From Microbacterium sp. MAH-37 (lineage in GTDB: Bacteria; Actinomycetota; Actinomycetes; Actinomycetales; Microbacteriaceae), in the NCBI RefSeq assembly GCF_009758255.1, contig NZ_WSEN01000006.1, positions 124,001 to 188,000 on the forward strand: DNA of 64,000 nt, given 5' to 3'. Below are positions 57,482 through 64,000 of the stretch, piece by piece; position 1 is the stretch's first letter; every line of letters begins with the position of its first letter. A program made the translations under genes and the position numbers. Under the pieces are notes generated by a model that was given only the letters and a program-made list of their open reading frames with translations, had not been told where the DNA came from and did no database searches.

Positions 57482-58915
57482 TTACGGCGTCAGCCACCCC
57501 TGGTCGAGGATGCGGGAGACGACACGCTCTGCGGCGTGGCCGTCGTCACGCCGATTGAACTGCGCGCGCCAGGCCTCGTAGCGGTCCGCGTATTCCGCCA
57601 CGGTGTCCGCGGCGAGCGCGGCGACCAGCTCATCCTGCGTGCTCAGCAGCGGCCCCGGTGCGCGCTCCGCGAGGTCGAAGTAGAAGCCGCGCAGCTCTCC
57701 GCGATAGTGCTCGAGGTCGGGCACCAGGAAGTACATCGGCTTGCCGGTGACGCTGAAGTCGAACATCACCGAGGAGTAGTCGGTGATCAGGGCATCGGCG
57801 ACAAGCAGCAGACGCGCGGTCTCCGGATACCCGGTGACGTCGATCACCCGTGCGCCGGTGCGGTCCTGACCGGGCTTGAGTGTGCGGGAGTGCCCGCGCA
57901 CCAGCACCACGGAATCCGTCTGCCGCGCCAGGAGCTCGGCGTCCACGAAGTCGACCATCTCTGTGCGGTCGTCGCGCCACGTCGGCGCGTACAGCAGCAC
58001 GCGCTCGTCCTCGCCGATGCCGAGCGCGGCGCGTACAGCGGCCTCGTCGCCGCCGACGAGCACATCGTTGCGCGGGTAGCCCTCGACCCAGATCGGCTTG
58101 CCGAAGAAGGCGTAGGCCTTCCGGAGCACCCGCTCGGCGTAGAGGTTCTGTGCGAGCAGCACGTCCCAGCGACGGGACTCCTTGATGACCGCGGCCATGC
58201 GCCGGGGATCGAAACCGGGACGGTGCAGCGCGAGTCGCTTCAGCGGCGTGCCGTGCCAGGTCTGCAGCACCCGCTGCCCCGGTTTGCGGGAGAAGCGGCG
58301 GCGCAGCCAGTCGTTCACGATCAGCATCCGAGACGCCCCGCGGGCACGCCACCATTCCGGACTGCCTTCGACCACGGGCACTGCCCCCTCAGGCACCTCG
58401 ACCGACAGGTCGCTGACAGCCCAGTACCTGGTCACTGCCGGCGCCCTCTGTGCCAGCACGCGGTCGATCGCGCGGGGGTTGCAGCCGGCGACCTGGCCGT
58501 AGAAGCTCTCGAAGAACACGGCGTTCTCGGTGCCGCCACCCTCAGCCGCGTAGCGCTCCTCGAGCGTCGACTGCCCCTCGCCCGTCTCGTAGACCGGGTC
58601 GATCGGCGGCGCGATCGTCACGGCGCCGCCGTCGACGGTGACGCGGAGGATCGGCAGCATCGTGTCGGCGAGGGCGACGCCGCTCAGGTCGGCGCCCTCG
58701 ATCTCGAGGCGGTACTCTCCCGCCGGCAGCGGCAGTTCCGCACCGCCCCAGCGCGAGGTGCGCAGCGGGAGGGTCGCCTTCCAGGTCTTGCCGCCGCCGG
58801 TGATCGTCGCCGTCACGCCGGCACGGGCACCCGAGAGCGACCCTGCCGAGGGGCGCGGGCCGCTGCCGCTGATCACCAGGGTCTCGCGATCCTCATCGAT
58901 CCGGGCAGTCGTCAT
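57482..58915 (-). CDS. CDP-glycerol glycerophosphotransferase-like protein 2 (TagF family)
   Basis: Enzyme of 477 residues with a beta-rich N-terminal domain (about 1-110) and a TagF-type GT-B domain. The first active-site motif TWHGTPLK (219-226), GYPRNDVL, YAPTWRDD, RGHSRT and ADALITDYSSVMFDF are all canonical, so it should transfer glycerol- or other alditol-phosphate from a CDP donor to a wall-polymer chain. It is translationally coupled to the next homologue upstream (ATGA at 58912-58915). Donor specificity (glycerol or ribitol) cannot be told from sequence alone. Confidence 0.9.
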   Translation of the reverse strand: MTTARIDEDRETLVISGSGPRPSAGSLSGARAGVTATITGGGKTWKATLPLRTSRWGGAELPLPAGEYRLEIEGADLSGVALADTMLPILRVTVDGGAVTIAPPIDPVYETGEGQSTLEERYAAEGGGTENAVFFESFYGQVAGCNPRAIDRVLAQRAPAVTRYWAVSDLSVEVPEGAVPVVEGSPEWWRARGASRMLIVNDWLRRRFSRKPGQRVLQTWHGTPLKRLALHRPGFDPRRMAAVIKESRRWDVLLAQNLYAERVLRKAYAFFGKPIWVEGYPRNDVLVGGDEAAVRAALGIGEDERVLLYAPTWRDDRTEMVDFVDAELLARQTDSVVLVRGHSRTLKPGQDRTGARVIDVTGYPETARLLLVADALITDYSSVMFDFSVTGKPMYFLVPDLEHYRGELRGFYFDLAERAPGPLLSTQDELVAALAADTVAEYADRYEAWRAQFNRRDDGHAAERVVSRILDQGWLTP

Positions 58916-60159
58916 CGTGTTCCCTTCGGTGCCGGGATCCCGCGTGCGCGGATGGCCCGGTAGACGCGTGCGGCGTTCCCGCCGTCGCGAAACTCGTGCA
59001 TCTCTGCGCTGAGCGTAGCCGACCGGAGGGACCGCTTCTCGTACGTGCCCTGGTCGCCGAGTGTCCGGTCGAGATCGTGCAGCAGCCCGTCCCAGCCGGT
59101 CGCGGCATCCGGCGCGACGTCCTCATACCGGCCGTAGAACCCGCGGACGCGGGCGTACTCGGCCGCATCCGGCGCCAGGAACAGCACCGGCATGGCGAGC
59201 AGTCCCACGTCGTAGGCGAGCGACGAGTAGTCGGTGATCAGCACATCGATGCGCGGGAGCCCCGGCGTCACGTCCGGAAGCAGCTCGGAGCCCAGCATCC
59301 GCACCCGGCCGCTCGACCACGGCGGTGCGTACGCCCCCTCGCCCAGCGGGTGGGAGCGGACGAACAGGATCGCGTCGTGCTTCTCGAGCAGAGCGACGAT
59401 GCGCACCCACTGCGCGGCATCCGGCACCGCAGGATCGGCTTCGCCGTCGCGCCACGTGGGCGCGTAGAGGATTGCGCGCTGCCTGCGCAGCAGGGGGCCG
59501 GTCCGCGTGAGCACGGATGTCGCCGCCGCGCGCCGCTCGTCCATCGTGCCGGCGGAGAGCACATCGACGCGCGGCTCGCCCGTGACGACCACGCGGTCGT
59601 CGCCGAGGCCGAAGGCCGACTCCAGACGCCCGCGGGAGCGATGGGAGGCGGCCGGCAGCACACGGATGCGCTGCGCTGCGCTGCGATACGCGAGGCCGAC
59701 CAGTCGTCGCAGGACCGACGCCCCGGGCACCGACGGCACCTGGGTGGTGGCCGGAGAGTCCAGCCCGATGCGTTTGAGCGGGATGCCGTGCCAGAGCTGC
59801 ACGACGAAAGCGTCAGAGGACGCGTACCGGTTCACATCGCCCAGGCCGTGGGTCACGACGACCACGCCCGCACGCGCCGTCGCCCACCAGCCGCGGATGC
59901 CGTCGCGAGGAACCGTCCGGATGCCGAGTTCCGCGGCATCCGCCTTCTCGCGCGCGTTGCGCGTGAGCCAGACGGCACGATGACCCTCTGCAGTGGCGAC
60001 CCGCCACATCGCCAGCGCACCGTCGCCGATCCCGGCGCCGCAACCGAACACCCAGGTGCGTCCTCTGGGCACGATCAGAGCGCCTATGCGCCCGGCGGCA
60101 TACAACGGGAGCCGCAGCAGCTTGGCCGCATTCCCGGAACCGAAAGAGAAGGACGCCAC
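58912..60159 (-). CDS. CDP-glycerol glycerophosphotransferase-like protein 3 (TagF/TagB family)
   Basis: Enzyme of 415 residues lacking the beta-rich N-terminal domain of its neighbour. QLWHGIPLKR (WHGIPLK at about 123-129), TGEPRVDVL, YAPTWRDGE, VRSHPLGEG and IDVLITDYSSLAYD are the conserved motifs. Its smaller size is closer to TagB-like primases that add the first unit, with the larger protein 2 as the possible polymerase; this division is inference. The GTG start is preceded by a TAGGCT box six bases upstream, so it leads the two-gene operon. Confidence 0.9.
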   Translation of the reverse strand: MASFSFGSGNAAKLLRLPLYAAGRIGALIVPRGRTWVFGCGAGIGDGALAMWRVATAEGHRAVWLTRNAREKADAAELGIRTVPRDGIRGWWATARAGVVVVTHGLGDVNRYASSDAFVVQLWHGIPLKRIGLDSPATTQVPSVPGASVLRRLVGLAYRSAAQRIRVLPAASHRSRGRLESAFGLGDDRVVVTGEPRVDVLSAGTMDERRAAATSVLTRTGPLLRRQRAILYAPTWRDGEADPAVPDAAQWVRIVALLEKHDAILFVRSHPLGEGAYAPPWSSGRVRMLGSELLPDVTPGLPRIDVLITDYSSLAYDVGLLAMPVLFLAPDAAEYARVRGFYGRYEDVAPDAATGWDGLLHDLDRTLGDQGTYEKRSLRSATLSAEMHEFRDGGNAARVYRAIRARGIPAPKGTR

Positions 60160-60165
60160 CCCGCG

Positions 60166-60171
60166 AGCCTA
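60166..60171 (-). promoter_or_regulatory. -10 box of the two-gene TagF-like operon
   Basis: Minus-strand TAGGCT with a six-base gap to the GTG at 60159; no ribosome-binding site. Confidence 0.5.
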
Positions 60172-60217
60172 TCGCGGTGGTGACGTCCCTTTCTGCGGAG
60201 CAGGAGAAGACCGGGAA

Positions 60218-61852
60218 CTACGGCTTCAGCGTCCCCAGGGTGACCTCGGCGTCGTACGACTTGCCGTCGCGGACATACGACAGCTTCGCGTCGCTGCCGC
60301 CGGCGACCGCGCGGACCTGCGCGGTGAGGTCGGTGGAGTTGGTGATCGGAATGCCGTTGAACTCGGTGACGACGTCGCCCTTCTGCAGGCCGGCCTTCGC
60401 GGCCGCCCCGCCGGGCGTGGTCTCGACGATGTACGCACCGGCGACGGTCGAGCCTTCGACGGATGCCGCGTCGCGGACAGAGGCACCGAGCAGACCGTGC
60501 GTGGCCGAGCCCTCATCCATGATCTGCTTCGCGACGCGCTGCGCCACATCGGACGGGATCGAGAAGCCGAGGCCGATCGAACCGGACTCGCTCCCGCCCG
60601 AGGACGAGCCGCCGGCGGTGGCGATCGCCACGTTGATGCCGATCAGGTCGCCCTTGCTGTCGACCAGCGCACCACCGGAGTTGCCGGGGTTGATCGCCGC
60701 GTCGGTCTGGATGACCGCGATCGAGATCGACTCGCTCGCCTGCTGCTGTCCCTGACCGGGGATGTCGAACTGGAACGGGCTGCCGCCCTGACCGTCGCCG
60801 TTCTGGTCCTGCTGGCCCTGGTTCTGGTCTCCCGTCTCAGGAGCGGCCGAGGAGGCGATCTGGATGCTGCGGTTCAGCGCGCTCACGATGCCGGTGGTGA
60901 CCGAGTTCGACAGTCCGAGCGGCGCGCCGACGGCCACAGCCGTGTCGCCGACGTTCAGCTTGGACGAGTCGGCGAAGTCGATCGGCTTCAGCCCCGAGGC
61001 GTCCTTGAGCTTGATGACGGCCAGGTCGTAGATCGGGTCGGTCCCCACGACGGTGGCGTCGTAGATCTTGCCGTCCGAGGTGGTGACGCGGATCGTCGGG
61101 TCCGAGACCGCTCCGCCCAGTGTGACCACGTGCGTGTTGGTCAGGACGTAGCCGTCCTTGGTGAGCACGACACCGGAACCGCTGCCGCCCTCGTTCCCAC
61201 CGGAGACGTCGATGGTGACGACCGACGGCAGCACCTTGGTGGCGATGGCCGTGGTCTCGTTGACCGAACCGGGGTTGTTGACCGTGACGGTCTGCGGTCC
61301 GGATTCCGCGGACCCCTGGCTCTCGGGAACGGCGGAGCTCCACAGGGCACCGCCGCCGAAGCCGGCGACACCGCCGACAAGGGCGGCCGCGAGAACGAAC
61401 GCGGCGATCTTGCCGCCCGAACGCTTCGCGGGGGCTGCGGTCTGCGCGCCCTGCAGCGGCTGGACCGGCTGGGTGGGAGCGTCAGCGCCCTGCGGGGGAA
61501 GGCCGAAGGCGGCGCCGGTCGCGTAGGCGGCACCGGGCTGCTGCGAAGCCGTTCCCGGGGCGGCGTAGCCCTGGCCGGCGGGTGCCTGCGGCTGCGGGAC
61601 CGTGCCCTGCGGTGCCGGCGTGTGCGGGGCCGGGAACGCCGGGGTCTGCGCGGCGGGCGCCTGCGTGGCCGAGGGGACCTGCGGGGTCACGGGCTCCTGC
61701 GGCGCCGCAGCGGCCGGCGCGGATGCCGGGGTCTGCGAGTCCGAGGAGAAGTTCGCGGGAAGCTGGTGGCCGGCGGGTGCGCCCGCGGCTGCAGCATCCG
61801 AATTCTGGGACGGCTGGGGGGCGATCGGTTCGCCCTGGTTGTTCTCGTTCAT
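60218..61852 (-). CDS. HtrA/DegP-like trypsin-fold serine protease with PDZ domain
   Basis: Membrane-anchored protease of 544 residues acting in envelope protein quality control. A Pro/Ala/Gln-rich cytoplasmic N-terminus (about 1-140) precedes one membrane helix (148-172) and the protease domain: His241 in LTNTHVV, Asp276 in YDLAVIK and Ser382 in INPGNSGGAL. A PDZ domain (about 445-540) ends the protein, with GLLGASVRDA and AGLQKGDVVTEFNG. A Gln/Gly-rich insertion (about 340-363) lies between Asp and Ser. The ATG has an AAGGAG ribosome-binding site and the gene stands alone. Confidence 0.94.
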   Translation of the reverse strand: MNENNQGEPIAPQPSQNSDAAAAGAPAGHQLPANFSSDSQTPASAPAAAAPQEPVTPQVPSATQAPAAQTPAFPAPHTPAPQGTVPQPQAPAGQGYAAPGTASQQPGAAYATGAAFGLPPQGADAPTQPVQPLQGAQTAAPAKRSGGKIAAFVLAAALVGGVAGFGGGALWSSAVPESQGSAESGPQTVTVNNPGSVNETTAIATKVLPSVVTIDVSGGNEGGSGSGVVLTKDGYVLTNTHVVTLGGAVSDPTIRVTTSDGKIYDATVVGTDPIYDLAVIKLKDASGLKPIDFADSSKLNVGDTAVAVGAPLGLSNSVTTGIVSALNRSIQIASSAAPETGDQNQGQQDQNGDGQGGSPFQFDIPGQGQQQASESISIAVIQTDAAINPGNSGGALVDSKGDLIGINVAIATAGGSSSGGSESGSIGLGFSIPSDVAQRVAKQIMDEGSATHGLLGASVRDAASVEGSTVAGAYIVETTPGGAAAKAGLQKGDVVTEFNGIPITNSTDLTAQVRAVAGGSDAKLSYVRDGKSYDAEVTLGTLKP

Positions 61853-61935
61853 GATCTGCTCCTTACAACGCTCTTACAGCGTGACGGGCGATGCTGTGCG
61901 TTTCGTATGGCGACGATGGAATTCTTCTATGGTCT

Positions 61936-61941
61936 TAGCCT
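61936..61941 (+). promoter_or_regulatory. -10 box of the aminotransferase gene
   Basis: TAGCCT ends seven bases before the ATG at 61949, with no ribosome-binding site; leaderless layout. It supports this start over an ATG 33 bases upstream. Confidence 0.5.
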
Positions 61942-61948
61942 GTTCTGC

Positions 61949-63160
61949 ATGGATGTCATTCCCGGCGCGTGGCGCCGCACCGCAGCCGGAGCCGGACTTC
62001 TCTCGTCCGACGGTCAGGTCGCACCCACCATCTTCGCGGAGATGTCCGCCGCCGCGGTGCGCACCGGGTCGATCAACCTCGGTCAGGGTTTCCCGGACGA
62101 GGACGGCCCAGCCGAAGTGCTCGAGGCTGCACGCGAGGCGATTGCCGCCGGCGTCAATCAGTACCCGCCTGGGCGCGGCGCCCCCGACCTGCTGGCGGCG
62201 ATCAGCGAGCACCAGAAGCGCTTCTACGGCCTGGACGTGGATCCGGGCACCGAGGTCATCGTCACCGCCGGCGCCACGGAGGCGCTGACGGCCACCCTTC
62301 TCGCCCTGATCGACTCCCCCGACGACGAGGTCGTCGTCTTCGAGCCCTATTACGACTCGTATGCGGCGGCGGTCGCCCTCGCCGGCGCGCGGCTCCGGAC
62401 CGTTCCCCTGCGCCTCCCCGACTTCCAGCCCGACCTCGACGAGCTCGCGGACACGGTGAACGATCGCACCCGCATCATCCTCGTGAACGATCCGCACAAC
62501 CCGACCGGTGCCGTGTTCGGCCCCGAAGTGCTGGCCGAGGTGGTCCGCCTCGCGAACCTGCATGACGCGGTGATCGTCACCGACGAGGTGTACGAGCACC
62601 TCGCCTTCGACGCGCGGCACGTGCCCATCGCGACGCTTCCGGGCGCGGCGGAGCGGACCCTGACGATCTCGTCAGCGGGCAAGACCTTCTCCACGACCGG
62701 ATGGAAGATCGGCTGGGCGCATGGACCGGCGGCGCTGATCACCGCCGTGCTCACCGTGAAGCAGTTCCTCACCTACGTGAACGGCGCGCCGTTCCAGCCG
62801 GCGGTCGCGCTCGGGCTGCGCCTTCCCGACTCGTACTTCGCGGACGCGGCAGCTCTGCTGCTGCGCAAGCACGAGCTGCTCGGCGGGGCGCTGCGCGCCG
62901 CCGGTTTCGAGGTGCACCGTCCTCGGGGCGGGTACTTCACGGTGGCGGGCGCCACGGCGCTGGGCGGTGCGGATTCCGCAGCATTCTGCCGCGCCCTGCC
63001 GGAGCGCGCCGGCGTCGTCGCGATCCCGCTCAGCGCCTTCGTCTCGGCGGGCAGGCAGCCGGCCTATGCCGGCCTGGTGCGTTTCGCCGCGTGCAAGCGC
63101 ATCGAGGTGCTCGAGGAGGCGGCACGCCGCCTCGCGGCGCTCACTCTCTCCGGTCGTTGA
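61949..63160 (+). CDS. Class I/II PLP-dependent aminotransferase (DapC/kynurenine aminotransferase-like)
   Basis: Fold-type I aminotransferase of 403 residues. NLGQGFPDEDGP, NQYPPGRGAPDL and VTAGATEALTA form the cofactor and substrate loops; NDPHNPTG and DEVYEHL are conserved; the PLP Lys lies in SSAGKTFSTTGWKIGW, followed by the RFAACK segment whose Arg binds the substrate carboxylate. The closest named relatives I recall are the mycobacterial protein called DapC (N-succinyl-diaminopimelate aminotransferase) and kynurenine/methionine aminotransferases, so the substrate is not certain. Confidence 0.9.
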   Translation: MDVIPGAWRRTAAGAGLLSSDGQVAPTIFAEMSAAAVRTGSINLGQGFPDEDGPAEVLEAAREAIAAGVNQYPPGRGAPDLLAAISEHQKRFYGLDVDPGTEVIVTAGATEALTATLLALIDSPDDEVVVFEPYYDSYAAAVALAGARLRTVPLRLPDFQPDLDELADTVNDRTRIILVNDPHNPTGAVFGPEVLAEVVRLANLHDAVIVTDEVYEHLAFDARHVPIATLPGAAERTLTISSAGKTFSTTGWKIGWAHGPAALITAVLTVKQFLTYVNGAPFQPAVALGLRLPDSYFADAAALLLRKHELLGGALRAAGFEVHRPRGGYFTVAGATALGGADSAAFCRALPERAGVVAIPLSAFVSAGRQPAYAGLVRFAACKRIEVLEEAARRLAALTLSGR

Positions 63161-63166
63161 GCGCCC

Positions 63167-63215
63167 TTCGTCTCGTCGCTGCGCTCCTCGCTCAGGATCC
63201 GCGGAGCGAGACGAA
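63167..63215. repeat. REP-like imperfect hairpin between convergent genes
   Basis: TTCGTCT (63167-63173) pairs with AGACGAA (63209-63215), and CGCTCC with GGAGCG inside it. The flanking 63230-63286 contains further TTTCGTC and GCTCGCTGCGCTCGCTCA sequences. Thirteen bases are shared with 52135-52147. It may terminate both convergent genes and/or belong to a dispersed repeat family. Confidence 0.5.
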
Positions 63216-63286
63216 ACGCGCTGCGATCATCTGAGAGCGTTTCGTCACTTCGGCTCGCTGCGCTCGCTCAGCACGGCGCTCGTCGC

Positions 63287-64000
63287 TCAACGACCGGGGT
63301 TCGGCACCACCGCATAGCGGCGCAGCCTCAGCACCGGATTGACCTCCCGCGTGCGCGCGATCAGCGCCGGGTCGACCGCGGCGATCGCGATGCCCTCGTC
63401 GCTGCCGACGCCCGCGACGACGACCCCCTGCGGATCGACGATCTGCGAGTGCCCGACTCCGATCGGGGCGGGGTGGTCGGCCGAGATCACGTAGGCGGTG
63501 CTCTCGATCGCGCGGGCGGCGAGAAGCGTCGTCCAGTGGTGCTCCTTGAGCGGGCCGCGCACCCACTCCGCCGGCACGACGAGCGCGTCGGCACCGGCAT
63601 CCGCGAGCGTGCGCGCGACCTCGGGGAAGCGCAGGTCGTAACAGGTCATCAGGCCGTACCGGATGCCGTCCAGCTCGAACACCGCGGTGCTCAGCTCCCC
63701 CGGCGCGATCCAGTCCGATTCGGTCTGCCCGAACGCGTCGTACAGGTGCTGTTTGCGGTACACGGCCCGCACGCCGTCGACGGAGACCGCCACGACGGTG
63801 TTGTGCACGCGACCCGCGTCCGCCGTCTCCACGAGCCCCGCGACGATCACGACGCCGTGTTGGGCCGCAACCTCGCGCAGCGTCTGGACGAACGGCCCGT
63901 CCAGCGGCTCTGCGTTCGCGGCGAGCGAGGCATCCATCGGATTCACGAAGTAGCTCGAGTACTCCGGGAAGACGATCAGCCGTGCGCCGTGGGCCGCCCC
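63287..64000 (-). CDS. Carbon-nitrogen hydrolase (nitrilase family), cut by window edge
   Basis: C-terminal 237 residues of a nitrilase-superfamily amidohydrolase; the first ~30 residues lie beyond the window. All three catalytic residues are inside: Glu in LIVFPEYSSYF (close to the cut edge), Lys in YRKQHLYD and Cys in LMTCYDLRFPEVA. It would hydrolyse an amide or nitrile such as omega-amides or deaminated glutathione; the substrate is not clear. It is convergent with the aminotransferase; in some organisms omega-amidase and transaminase genes pair functionally, which is only a suggestion here. Confidence 0.93.
   Translation of the reverse strand, partial: GAAHGARLIVFPEYSSYFVNPMDASLAANAEPLDGPFVQTLREVAAQHGVVIVAGLVETADAGRVHNTVVAVSVDGVRAVYRKQHLYDAFGQTESDWIAPGELSTAVFELDGIRYGLMTCYDLRFPEVARTLADAGADALVVPAEWVRGPLKEHHWTTLLAARAIESTAYVISADHPAPIGVGHSQIVDPQGVVVAGVGSDEGIAIAAVDPALIARTREVNPVLRLRRYAVVPNPGR

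Noticed and set aside
59993..61948. In-frame extension of the aminotransferase upstream through the HtrA gene
   Set aside because: Antisense shadow of HtrA; the ATG at 61949 follows a leaderless-type promoter and gives normal family length.

Overview
The window is a 64 kb stretch of a high-GC actinobacterial chromosome. Base composition, codon use, leaderless starts, a WhiB regulator, a galactofuranan gene set and dTDP-rhamnose/6-deoxytalose-type genes all suggest Microbacteriaceae, most likely Microbacterium or a close relative. No species is claimed. I saw no rRNA, tRNA, CRISPR array, insertion sequence or phage gene, and no gene-free stretch longer than 300 bases.

Layout. (1) 1-7.6 kb holds housekeeping and stress genes: a cut-off katG with its regulator furA, an aquaporin, a divergent SpoIIM/RDD membrane pair, and a three-gene MacB-like ABC operon (adaptor, ATPase, permease). 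(2) 7.7-14.5 kb is a conserved actinobacterial block: DUF3499, a zincin-like protein, DUF5719, a giant membrane glycosyltransferase, WhiB and ManA. (3) 14.6-50 kb is a large cell-surface polysaccharide island. It contains two O-antigen ligase/polymerase paralogues; a galactofuranan module (GlfT2, a GlfT1-like enzyme, Wzm/Wzt, Glf); several GT2 enzymes, an epimerase and an acyltransferase; a Wzx-like flippase operon with DUF2304 and a polyprenyl-phosphate-type GT; a DUF6541 membrane protein; the rhamnose genes rmlA, rmlB and a fused rmlC-rmlD; two polytopic membrane proteins; and a cassette that looks built for a CDP-alditol polymer (SDR, IspD/TarI-like cytidylyltransferase, TarS-like GT, LicD-methyltransferase fusion, second ABC exporter). 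It ends with a secreted repeat-bearing wall protein and a GT4. (4) 50-55 kb is again conserved: an LCP ligase, purE, purK, a PH-domain protein, birA and a small EF-Tu-domain-like protein. (5) 55-60 kb holds three CDP-glycerol glycerophosphotransferase-like enzymes and one GT2. (6) 60-64 kb holds an HtrA-like protease, an aminotransferase and a cut-off nitrilase-family hydrolase.

How it fits together. Sugar nucleotides (UDP-Galf, dTDP-Rha and probably an epimerised deoxysugar, perhaps a CDP-alditol) are made in the cytoplasm and assembled by the many GTs. The lipid-linked products would be exported by two Wzm/Wzt-type transporters and one Wzx-like flippase, possibly extended or ligated by the two Wzy/WaaL-like proteins, and joined to peptidoglycan by the LCP protein. 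The most interesting proposal is that 39.1-46.0 kb encodes a ribitol- or glycerol-phosphate-type wall polymer whose chain end is handled by a LicD-methyltransferase fusion next to its own ABC exporter. A second recurring signal is a TANNNT -10 box 6-9 nt upstream of the start codon in at least fourteen genes, which points to widespread leaderless transcription and fixes several start codons.
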